A stretch of DNA of 64,000 nucleotides from Dipteris shenzhenensis (lineage: Eukaryota > Polypodiophyta > Polypodiopsida > Gleicheniales): assembly GCA_047967505.1 (NCBI GenBank), contig CM106539.1, one strand, 5' to 3'. Position 1 is the first letter of the stretch; the number at the start of each line of letters is the position of its first letter. Below the pieces are notes generated by a model that was not told where the DNA came from, searched no databases, and saw nothing but the letters and a program-made list of their open reading frames with translations. Shown piece after piece: positions 29,986 through 39,507 of this stretch. The position numbers and the translations under genes are program-made.

Positions 29986-31342
29986 TGGTAATCCAAGATA
30001 GGTAGAAGGAGAGGGTGGGGAGAATTCAACACTTGAGTAAGATGTTCAGCACCAAATAAACTTGCAATCCTTTGTTGATAGTTTATCATTAGACCAAAAA
30101 AAATTACAACTTGAAGCTCAAAATGAGGCACAAAGGGTTGATTAGGTAAAAGGGATTCCTTGGTCGAAACATTAGCAACCATAGCCAAGCCCTAGAAACC
30201 TTTGTAGCGAGATCGAGAAGAAATCATTCAAGACAAGCTTATCCACTGGAATTGATAAGCAGATGCGCCAAGCTTGGGGAACATCCTACCCTTCGGAGAA
30301 TGTCACCCTTTTAATTACCTTTGATGTAGCAAGTAGCTCGATCACCGCACAATGAGTAGAAGTGAAATCAAATTCCTCCCAGTATATCACCAGTTCTTCA
30401 CCTTGAATCAACCATGATGTATCATTCCACCCATCGTCTCCTTGAACAATGCACTGGACAATCAGTTGTTGAAGGTCGACATGAAGATTAGGAAAGAGAT
30501 CTCACCAATTGGTAGCCGTAATGAGCGAAGGGCCATGCAACAAATCCAAGAACTCATCGAGAAGTTACATAAATATCCACCCTCCTCATGTGGCATGCAT
30601 CAAAGGAGTGAACTTGAAAAAGTTTTGAATCTACGATCTAGTAGGAGATGTGAATAGAGCACACGAAATGAAATACTTTTGCTTTTTACAGCAAGAGGAA
30701 ACTCCCCACGGTTAGAGAGTTACAATTCTCGAGATTTCAATATATAAGCAAAATCATTACGTTTGCATCACTTCCTATTTGCTGGCCCATTGATAAGCCT
30801 TTCTTTTGTGAATGGGGAGGTCTTGGGTTCAATTCCCACTCCTTAATAAAAGGAGAGGAGAAGAGAAGAGAAAGAGATGGAGAAAGAGGTAGAGGAGAGG
30901 GGCACGATGTGAGGATCTATTATAGTTTTGCAAAAGCTCAAAAAATCTGTCACAACCATAAGACATGATCCGTCCATGGCCAGAAGATGTGCGACACACG
31001 TGCAAATGCACTAGTCATGACAAAGAGATGTGCGGGTGCACCCAGGAGATGTGCGAATGCATGCACAGGACCCCAGAGGAAGCACAGATGTTACAGTTTT
31101 GCCGATGCAACCGGTACGACCAAAAGACTCGCCAACCAGAAGATGCGTCGAAACTGCAAGCAAACTAGAGGCGCAAAAGCAGGGATGCGCAGATGCACAA
31201 AAACTATGACCAGAAGCAGATTGGAGGCACAGAAGCTGAGAACCGCAGATGGAAGGTGTCGCAGAATCACACCCAGTTGTAGGAGAAACAAATTTTACAC
31301 CACTAGCCGTGGAGATTTTGATCCCAACAACCACACCAGTTC
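29986..31342 (-). other. Gypsy-1 5' leader
   Basis: No supported gene; an open frame at 29949-30188 may be the upstream part of the RNase H ORF. Plus-strand GATCCCAACAACCACACCAG at the LTR edge reads on the coding strand as TGGTGTGGTTGTTGGGATC. This resembles the TGGCGCCGTTG-type primer sites of plant Gypsy elements with several C-to-T changes, but I cannot assign a tRNA with confidence. Purine-rich GAGAAGAG runs occur at 30850-30900. Confidence 0.5.
30770..30860 (+). repeat. Possible tRNA-like SINE head
   Basis: TGGCCCATTGA (30783-30793) resembles a Pol III A box (TRGCNNAGYNGG), and GGTTCAATTCC (30826-30836) closely fits the B box (GGTTCRANTCC). Spacing is about 33 bp, and the T-arm stem TTGGG/CCCA is visible. 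No anticodon-bearing cloverleaf can be folded by eye, so this is a SINE-like remnant rather than a tRNA gene. Confidence 0.35.
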
Positions 31343-32034
31343 TGTTACCTAGAAAAGAAATCAGGACAAGAGGCTAGACACTAAGCATGGCGACGCTCAA
31401 GGGCCATAGAGGAAAGGAGAACGTGAGGGCGAAACATTATCATGGGTGGGGAAAAGGGATTAGAAGGGGAGGGAATGAAGAGGAACACTATGGCACAACG
31501 GGAAAGGGAGAGGGGAAAGAGAAGCATGTACATGATGGGAGGAGGAATGTAAAGATGGAGACATCAAGCGAAGAGGCCCATGCTTTATTTGAAAGGAAGG
31601 GAAGGGGGAAATCAAAGTACTAGCTAGGTCCCATCAAGGAATAGCCCCCTCCTTTTATAGCCAAGAGAGGGGGTCTCTCCCAATAAATGCATCCTCCCAC
31701 ATGCATGGTGTGTGTGGAAAAGTCTCCCATGTGGGCTAGGCGGTTATGCACTCTCAATTGTGTGCAACAACACTTTGCCTCATTTTTACACATAAATCAA
31801 GCCCCATATCTCAAGTCTATGATACTCCCTTGGTCTCTTCCCAATTTTATAATATGTTCAAACCTCTAGGAGGACAAGTGGAGGGTTGGCACAAGGAATC
31901 TTGCCACCTCATCCTATTTTCCCCATTATTTAACTTGCATCCTTGGACTATCTATACCCCCCCCCACATGGGCCTATCCTACATGGAGGGAATAATCCAA
32001 TATAATATCCATCTCCACCTATTTTATATTACTT
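31343..32034 (-). repeat. Gypsy-1 5' LTR, truncated
   Basis: Matches 5904-6600 from TGTTACCTAGAAAAG onward. The remaining ~290 bp (the outer U3 end) is missing, cut exactly where the Copia-4a LTR begins with TGTAAGAAAAC at 32035. Adjacent to the leader at 31342, which fixes the element's orientation. Confidence 0.87.
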
Positions 32035-32760
32035 TGTAAGAAAACAATACAACATCTGTGCTCAACAGATAACACGATCTCGTATGCAAGAGAGAAAAGC
32101 TTATAGTATGGAGAATCAAAAATTTGATTACTATAAAACTGATACAATAGATGGCACTGCCTCCCAGCCGTGCACTCCTATGTGAGAAGCTTCGATGGCA
32201 TGCTAGAAACAGTAGAGGATGGAGGCTAGATTCTAAGGAATCAGGGTTGCTGTAGCCAATGATGATAATGGGCTTCACGGGCTTGCTCTTATATAGCCAC
32301 CAGTCATAGTCAGTTAGACTCAATTGCGAGACCAGTCTACCCAAACTGGCCAACTGGAGGTCGGGTCCCGAAATAGGCCACTGACCACACGATAGAACTG
32401 TGGTGCAAAATAGAGCAACTAACCCACCATCTCCGTTTGACCCACAGCCATCCGAGATCATCTAGGGCTCCAAACGGCCACAACCTGAGAGTGGGCTACC
32501 CCGAGAAATTCTCCATCTACCCTCAGTGCGGTCAGTCATGGGATGTCTTCTCGCACTTGCATGTAGCCTAGTTGGAAGTGTGCCAACTCTATCTGAAGCC
32601 GTCCAGCCATCAGGCCACACATGGCCCCCATCTGGTGTCCAAACCAGGACCTATCAGATAACCGAGCTACTCAAATGCCTTCTCCTCATATGGGGGGCTT
32701 ACAAGTAGAGTTAGCTGGTTCCCATGTAGTTACTCGAGAGTGGAGCATTGATATCTAACA
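32035..32760 (-). repeat. Copia-4a 3' LTR
   Basis: 726 bp with terminal TGTAAG/CTAACA. Closely matches 38743-39470 and 48877-49560. The open frames across it are not genes. Confidence 0.9.
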
Positions 32761-32809
32761 CACCCCCTCAATGTCCACCTGCAAGTGAACTTACTTTTTC
32801 GGCCCAATG

Positions 32810-33787
32810 CTAAGTCAATGAAGATGCCTCTCCAACAAGTCTCTTCCAAGACCTTTGCGAAGATGTTTGCAGCATTGTTGGACAGTACACCAAGTGAACC
32901 TCTCCATCCATGATGAGCTCACATACTTGAAACTGGTATTGAATCTCAATGTGTTTTGTGCGAGCGTGGAACACAGGGTTATTTGCAATCGCCATGCAAC
33001 TCTGATTGTCACATGATAACTGGGTAGGCTTATTCTGCATTGCACCCATGTCCCCTAAAATCCTCCTCAACCACACTGCCTCATAAGAAGCAAAACATGC
33101 TGATTTGTACTCAGCCTCAGTAGAAGAAAGAGCAACTATAGGTTGCTTCTTGCTAACCCATGGCACAGCTCCAGATCCAAGTGAGAAATAGTAACCTATC
33201 ACTGATCTCCTACTGTCCACGTCTCCTACCCAATCCGAGTCACAGAATCTAGTCAATATGTTGTCCTTGGTATAGGTAATGCCATAATCAAGTGTGCCTT
33301 TGATGATTTTCAGCACCTGCATCCCTGCCCTCCAATGGTTCTCCGGGGGCTTATTGGAAAACTTGCTTAGTACACCAGTCGCAAAGCTGATGTCCGGCCG
33401 TGTGTTGCACAAGTAAATCAAACTGCCTACAAGCCTTTTGTACTTTGCTTCCTCTACCAATGGTGATGAATCCTTGTTTGAGAGCTTCCCGTCAACCTCC
33501 ATAGGGATGCCAACTGTCTTGCACTCAACCATGCCAAATGCCTTCAGTATTTCTCCAGCATACTTCAGCTGTGAGATGAAGATCTGTTTTGGCTCTTGCA
33601 AAACTTCAATTCCCAAATAAAAATGCATCAATCCGAGGTCTGTCATTTCAAACTCTCTTCCTAGCAAATGCTTTGTCTGTGAGATCTTCTCTTCATGGTT
33701 CCCTATTATGACAAGGTCGTCCACATAAAGGACCACGATCATACAACTACCTCCTTCTCTGTAGTTATACAAATTTGCATCAGATGG
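32810..33787 (-). pseudogene. Copia-4a RT C-terminus and RNase H
   Basis: A 320-codon open stretch. RT catalytic block VLYVDDLVIIG, then LMHFYLGIEV, LIYLCNTRPDISFA, and RNase H with FCDSDWVGD, ALSSTEAEYKSA, LSCDNQSCMAIA and HARTKHIEIQY. Near the end the frame degrades: YQFQVCELIMDGE differs from YHFVRELIMDGE in Copia-4b by an indel. RT motifs upstream of YVDD are missing. Confidence 0.88.
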
Positions 33788-34459
33788 GGCAAAGTGCCTA
33801 GACCCTGTTGCTCTAAGTAAGATGTTGCTTCTTGGGAAAGAGCATAAGTCGATGTGGGTGGCCAGACAAGTTCTAGTGATTGGGCCTTGTTAATGGCTAT
33901 GTAGGCCGGTTGTGACTGGGGTGGTGTCTGTTCTGCTTGGCAGAGCTATCGCTTTAGACCATGAATGCCTATGGTCTCCGTGGTTGAGAGGATGTAGATG
34001 GCTGCAAACTCTGAAGGGGGTCCCGTGGTTGAGGCAGTGGGCTCTTTCTGTGCATCCTCTTTAGTGGTGGCATCTTTTTTGAGCCTCCATCCATATGCAT
34101 GTAGTGTACCATTGATCATTAGATTGATTGGCATGCTGATATGACCTTTCTATGTATGTGTGTGGGAGAGAGATCTTTTTTTATACATGCTTTGAGAGTG
34201 TGGAATGAAAGTGTGTGGTACAATTATTCATGCAATCATCTATGTGTCTAAGCAAAAGCGTGTGAGTGCACATGACCTAGTAGCTAGGTAGGGGGACTAA
34301 CTATATGCTTTTTTGCTGGGATTTTCATAGGGCAGCTAGAACTCATTCATCACTTCTAAGCCCTAGGTGAAATTGATTGATGCTACCTATATGTGCGAAG
34401 ACGTACATATGCAAGCGAGTGCTCGTGATACAATCTAATCCTAAGGAAGACTTGGTTTT
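33788..34459. other. Unassigned stretch, junction between Copia-4a and Gypsy-2
   Basis: No gene or domain recognised. A 62-residue minus-strand frame (33946-34134) is compositionally plausible but has no motif. Contains TATGTATGTGTGTGGGAGAG-type low complexity at 34150-34230. Probably leader or gag sequence of an undetermined element. Confidence 0.35.
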
Positions 34460-34469
34460 CCAAATCTTT

Positions 34470-35005
34470 GTGCAAATCCACCGCCACGGTTGTGGTGCCA
34501 TATCTGCATCGTCGATGGCCATGATAAGGACAATTGCATCTTCAACACGCGCAACAATCTGCCTCGACCTCCACAATACCAAGCGGCACCCATGCCAGTA
34601 TATAGGAAACCGGCACTTGCACAAGCACCACCAGCCCCGAGGCTAAATCCTCTTCCCGTTCGGACACAAGTCCCACAACTACTAAGGAATCCGAATCCAC
34701 GACCATATTGAAGAGCACCAAATCCAACTCCTCAGGCAATTCCAATACATCAATTACAAGCCGAGGAAGTAGACTCGCTATTTGAGTATGAAGCAGAGTA
34801 CCCAGAGTACTATGTAGAAGGTGCAAAGGGTCTAATACCAGTTTATGCAAATCAAGTATGACCCAACACATTTTGAGCACCAATTAAGTGCTACAGTTGT
34901 GGAGAAAATCACTGGATCGCAGAGTGTCCTCATCGTGGTAGCCCAGCTACTTTCCAACCACTCTACAGAGATTGTGTCATAAGACATGCCTATATCGATT
35001 GTCCC
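34470..35005 (+). pseudogene. Gypsy-2 gag C-terminus
   Basis: Two zinc knuckles: W-C-HI-C-IVDG-H-DKDN-C (CX2CX4HX4C, about 34490-34535) and C-YS-C-GENHW-IAE-C with a shortened spacing (about 34892-34927). A Pro/Gln-rich segment between them (QYQAAPMPVYRKPALAQ) is typical of plant Gypsy gag. Frames change between the two knuckles. Followed directly by the protease frame. Confidence 0.7.
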
Positions 35006-36689
35006 ATGAAAAATAAGCTCCTAGAACAAACAGAGGTTAAGCCTGACATCCCCATCAGCATCATTGAAGTGGACCATCAAAGTCTGGGTCCGCCGGCAAG
35101 TGTAAAGTCACAACCTGTCAATGTAATTACACGCCAACAGAAAGAGGCCACCAAGGACCCTAACATTCCAATCCAACCAAAGCGACTTCTGAAAAAGAAA
35201 GCACAAGTGCCTCCACCTCAGCCAAGCAATGAGCAGCCGAGCTCATCCACATCAACTCCAGAGCCTCAAATAAAAGAAGATTTATACCCGAATGTAGAGG
35301 TGGAGAAGGCTCGTTTTCAGGTACTTCAGCAATGGGTCCAAAATGAACAAGCTCAATTTGAGGGTGAGAAACAAGCTCAAGATCCAATCCATGACTTGGC
35401 CCCACAAAGTATTGATACTATACTCGAGCCTTTATTCCAACAACAGACTCCACAACAGAATGTACTGCCACATCAACTTGAAGGAGCTGCACTCTCTAGC
35501 ATCCTGAGTTGCCCTGTGTCAATTCCCATCAGAATCCTCTTATGGAATTGTCCCAATCTCTGGGAGAATTTCAAAGGGTGGATTGAACTCGCAAATCCCC
35601 CTCCACCTATGAACGACATTGAAAATATCCTTGTGTGGATGGGTGAGAGAGATGACATATGCAGCATTACTGTGCCTTTGATCCACAAGGCATATAATGA
35701 AGTCCAAGCCATAGTGGATGGTGGAGTAGGTGTCAATGTCCTATCAAAGGAGCTCTATGAAGAATGGGGTCTCCCACCAATGCAAAAGACTGATTTCAAC
35801 ATACGCATTGCCGATGATTCACGGGCTAAACCCTTGGGAATAGTGAATGGCATGTCCACAAAGATTGTAGGACTCTCCTTTTCCTTTCAATTCACAATCT
35901 TGGATCTCCCCAAAAAATCCTATCAAATCTTACTGGGTCGTCCTTGGTTACGGGAAGCATCAGTCCTCCATGACTAGGGAACCGATAGACTGACAATCCA
36001 GAATGGAGACACTATAGTCAGGGTGAATGTGGGGACAAGAGCTACTAAAACAATTGTGCCTAGAGCATTGGATGACACATCTTCCACGACAATCTCAAGC
36101 AAATCAGCTCCCTTGCAATAGCATGCCATAGTGGGTGACTCACAAAGCAATGTTAATAACTGGATACAAACATTGGCAACCATCGACAACTACCATTCAT
36201 TAGACCCCATCTTCTCATAGATAGATGGTAATGCACTACAGGTCGATCCTCCACTCCAACATGAGGAACCAATCGATCTAGAGATGCCATTCTTTATGGC
36301 TGACCTCGAGTGGGATAATGAACCTAAAGAAGGTACCCATACCAATGATGACTCAGATTTTCCTTGGGACCTTAAAACAGAGGCTGCAAATGCTGAAATT
36401 GAAGATCAAATCTTTGATAATGACCTAGCCATTCTGCATGCCCTAATGGCAGTCGAGCTCCCAAAAGTTGAACCTCCGCAATTGAATAACAGCAAAGGAT
36501 CCTGCAAGAAAGCTGAAGGAGGAAATCGCAGAAAAGCCAAGGCCGAGCATTTCAATGAATTCAAATGAGTCCAATCAAGGATCGTTGAATTATACCTTGC
36601 AAAGTCAACTTCCTCAAAATTAGAACCACCGCCTCTTAAATGGTCCCCTGAGGGACTAGAAGGAGTATGTGCAACACGTGAGCCCTTAC
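35006..36689 (+). pseudogene. Gypsy-2 protease and linker
   Basis: After a Pro/Ser/Gln-rich spacer, the aspartic protease reads EVQAIVDGGVGVNVLSKELY and ends YQILLGRPWLREASVLHD. The active-site triplet is D-G-G rather than D-S/T-G. One frame continues past TAG at 35975 (at CTGG, from Trp), TAG at 36119 (QHAIVGD context), TAG at 36218 and TGA at 36566, through MPFFMADLEWDN to TIR-2 at 36690. Each TAG is one C-to-T or G-to-A change from Gln or Trp. Confidence 0.78.
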
Positions 36690-37136
36690 CCCGGGGGATT
36701 CACTCTTTATCAAAGGGGGACATCACCTGCGTGCATGAACTTCAAGAAAACCCCCTATTTAAGATCCACGTAGGATGATAAAACACCCCTATTTAACCTT
36801 ATAAGACACCACCAAAATTCCATTATGTCCCCCCCTTTCCTTAAATCTACATTCTCTCTCAAGCATTTAGATTACACAATAAGCAAATTTAGGTTACTTT
36901 CCCTATGACTATTTAAAACCATACACAAAATCAAACTTGTTTGGACTAGTTACCCAAGGTAACCTATGTTATGTCCCCCCTTCTTAAATATGACATGGTC
37001 CCCCTAGCTTAAATTCAATATTGGGGAAAAAAAAAGGGCCCCCACCCCTAATGTATAAGCTTATGCCTCATTTCAAAAAAACCCCCTATTGTACACTCAC
37101 GTGATATCTTAAGTTTCCCCCTGTGAATTCCCCGGG
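36690..37136. mobile_element. TIR-2, 447-bp deletion derivative of TIR-1
   Basis: Left end CCCGGGGGATTCACTC; right end read inward CCCGGGGAATTCACAG. The flanking octamer GCCCTTAC occurs on both sides (36682-36689 and 37137-37144). It shares ~150 bp of left end (GGGGGACATCACCTGCGTG) and ~180 bp of right end (GTATAAGCTTATGC, GTACACTCACGTGATATC) with TIR-1 but lacks the ~2.5-kb middle. No coding capacity. MITE-like, inserted in the Gypsy-2 linker. Confidence 0.92.
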
Positions 37137-37144
37137 GCCCTTAC

Positions 37145-38180
37145 TTGGAAACACCTTACTAGTGCAAAAGTTACCCCACAGTTCCCAATGTAAGAAGTTT
37201 CAGAAATATAAGCCACATGTGCGGATGAAGTGCGATCAAGCAACTTCAGAAAAAGAAAGAAAAGAAGAGCCTAACAAATTAATAAATGCAACTATGCCAC
37301 CCAGTACACATGACACATGTTAGGCTAGTTCAACCCCATCAGAGGCCGATCTTCGAGAAGTGCTAGAATACTTCAAGAATTATACAAGTGGCAGTGCGCC
37401 AATAGCAATGCCAAGACCACTCAGAGAATCTGAAGTTCAAGAAACTGATAGCATTGGAGAAACTCCAATCTAGGAGGGATCGGCAAAGACACACACAATA
37501 AACCTCGCCCTTGAAGGGGAGGAAGAAATTTTGGTCTTCATTGGGAAATAGCTCTGTCAAGAAGATAAAACCAAACTCAAAGGACTCCTAATGGAATACC
37601 ATGACTACCTAGCATGGTCATACAAAGAGATCAAAGGAATTTCACTAGAAGTGGCAGTACGCACGATACCTATAAGGAAAGGTGCTCACCCTAAGGTATG
37701 TGGACCTTATTGCACAAATTCTAAATATGGTACCATGGTTTATGATGAGGTAGAAAAACTCCTAGATGCCGGATTCATCTACGAGATAGAGCACAATGAT
37801 TGGGTTTCACCCATTGTCATTGTACCTAAATGCAACAAGAAGCTCAAAGTATGCGTAAACTTTAAAAATGTGAATGCCGCCACAATTAGAAATCACTATC
37901 CCCTACCCTTAATAGAAACAGTGTTGGAAAAGGTGGCAGGATCCGAAATATATAGCTTCTTGGATGGCTTCAATGGCTATAACCAAGTGCAAATTGCTCC
38001 TCAAGACCAATCAAAAACAGCATTTGCTACAGAATGGGGTATTTTTGCATATAGAGTCATGCCATTTGGCCTTTGTAATGTCCCAGCCACCAGCGAGTCA
38101 TGTTCACAGCTTTCAAGTCATTTTTGAATACATTTTTACAGGTGTTCTTGGATGATTTCTGCATTCATTCAAACAATATC
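37145..38180 (+). pseudogene. Gypsy-2 linker end and reverse transcriptase
   Basis: The linker resumes after TIR-2 with TAG stops at 37321, 37471 and 37549 in the same frame. RT then reads AWSYKEIKGI, GFIYEIEHNDWVSPIVIVPK, KLKVCVNFKNVNAAT, YPLPLIETVLEKVAGSEIYS, FLDGFNGYNQVQIAP and MPFGLCNVPAT. A 4-bp deletion shifts frame at about 38093; the catalytic block then appears as VFLDDFCIHSN. RNase H and integrase are absent. Ty3-type RT with FLDD. Confidence 0.85.
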
Positions 38181-38283
38181 ACATTCTCTTTCTACATAAG
38201 TTCATGTTGGCATATAGTCAACAGTTTCCCAAATCTTCGTTTTTGTCAGGGATGGCTTGCATGTTGATGTAGTAGCGCTTCAG

Positions 38284-38712
38284 TCAGCTCCTGTTTATTC
38301 TTGTGTTGAATTGGACTCCATCCAATGTTTCTAGCAGCACAGTTCCGATGGGATTCATCTTTCGTACTCGGTACAGTCCTTGACCTAGATACTTCAGTTT
38401 CCCCTTGTGTACTTTGGCATTGTATAACAGGACTAAGTTTCCTTCCTTGATGTCTTTAGCTTTAAGGTTTCTATCAAAGCATGCCTTTCTTCTGCGTTTT
38501 TCTATTGTCATGGCATGGTAGGTGACTAGTCTTGTCTCTATATGCTTTTCCAACTGATAGAGCCTTTCTTTCAAGGATTCATGGTCTCCCATGCATTCTT
38601 GTATTGCGATGCGTGGACTTGGTATTACAAATTCGAGTGGGACCATAGCTTCAAGGCCGTAGACCAATTGAAAAGGTGTGTTCCCTGTACTAACCTTGAA
38701 TGTGAGCCTCAT
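38284..38712 (-). pseudogene. Gypsy integrase C-terminal fragment
   Basis: Minus-strand frame of 142 residues with KVSTGNTPFQLVYGLEAMVP (the TG.TPF.LVYG.EAV.P block after the integrase core), YHAMTIEKRRRKACFDRN and LGQGLYRVRKMNPIGTVLLE (GPY/F-like module with GLY). It lies in opposite orientation to Gypsy-2 and is cut on its upstream side by Copia-4b at 38743. Bases 38181-38283 between the two Gypsy pieces hold no gene. Confidence 0.82.
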
Positions 38713-38742
38713 GAAAATAAATCAAGTTCAGTTTGAAAACAT

Positions 38743-39470
38743 TGTAAGAAAACAATACAACGTCTGTGCTCAACAGATAACATGATCTCGTATGCAAGAG
38801 AGAAAAGCAGATAGTATGGAGAATATAAAATTTGATTACTATAAAACTGATACAATAGATGGTGCTACCTCCCAACCATGCACTCCTATGAGAGAAGCTT
38901 TGATGGCATGCTGGAAACAGTAGAGGACAGAGGCTGGATGCTAAGGAATCAGGGTTGCTATAGCCAGTGATGATAATGGGCTTCACGTGCTTGCTCTTAT
39001 ATAGCCACTAGTCATAGTCGATTAGACTCAATTGGGAGACCGACCCAGTCCACCCAAACCGGCCGACTGGAGGTCAGTCCCAAAATAAGCCACTGACCAC
39101 ACGATAGAACCGTGGTGTAGAATAGAGCAACTAACCTACGGCATTTGGCCCATAGCAATCCAAGATCATTTGGGCCTCCAAACGGGCCCCACAGCCCAAG
39201 AGTGGGCTGCCTTGAGAAATGCTCCGTCTACCCTGAGTGTGGTCAGTCATGGGATGCCTTCCCACACTTGCATGTAGCCTAGTTGGCAGTGTGCCAACTC
39301 TATCTGAAGCCATCCAGCCATCAGGCCACACATGGCCCCCATCTGGTGTCCAAACTAGGACTACCGAATAGCTGAGCTACTCAAATGCCTTCTCCTCATA
39401 CAGGGGGCTTACAAGTAGAGTTAGTTAGTTCTCGCATAGTTACACGAGAGTGGAGCATTGATATCTAACA
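38743..39470 (-). repeat. Copia-4b 3' LTR
   Basis: TGTAAGAAAACAATACAACG ... GATATCTAACA on the plus strand, 728 bp, followed by CCCCCCTC, the polypurine tract on the coding strand. Confidence 0.92.
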
Positions 39471-39507
39471 CCCCCCTCAATGTCCACCCGCAAGTGAACT
39501 TACTTTT

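Larger units (their letters stand above)
5904..32034 (-). mobile_element. Gypsy-1, Ty3/gypsy element with three nested insertions
   Basis: A minus-strand element reading from a truncated 5' LTR (31343-32034) through leader, gag (28310-29029, then 21668-22404), protease (12408-13040), RT and RNase H (11128-12407), integrase (6890-8213) and polypurine tract to the 3' LTR (5904-6888). The RT-RNaseH-INT order defines Ty3/gypsy. It is interrupted by the TIR element 8214-11127, Copia-2 13041-21667 and Copia-3a 22405-28304. Removing these leaves about 8.7 kb. The outer part of the 5' LTR was lost where Copia-4a lies. All genes carry frameshifts or stops. Confidence 0.85.
32035..33787 (-). mobile_element. 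Copia-4a, 3' half only
   Basis: LTR 32035-32760 (TGTAAGAAAACAATAC ... TGATATCTAACA on the plus strand) followed by polypurine tract CACCCCCTC (GAGGGGGTG on the coding strand) and the RT/RNase H end of pol. Homology to Copia-4b stops at GCATCAGATGGG (33787; compare 40487). No 5' LTR, gag or integrase is found beyond, so this copy is truncated. It abuts the cut Gypsy-1 LTR. Confidence 0.87.
34460..38180 (+). mobile_element. Gypsy-2, internal region of a Ty3/gypsy element
   Basis: Plus-strand gag end (two zinc knuckles), protease, long linker and RT in order; no LTR is recognised on either side. The reading frame can be followed from 35006 to about 38090, interrupted by single stops and by the 447-bp transposon TIR-2 (36690-37136). 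Homology stops near 38180, where a minus-strand Gypsy fragment follows, so it is a truncated copy. Confidence 0.78.

Noticed and set aside
30826-30836. tRNA gene suggested by the B-box-like sequence
   Set aside because: No acceptor stem, D arm or anticodon arm can be paired around it.
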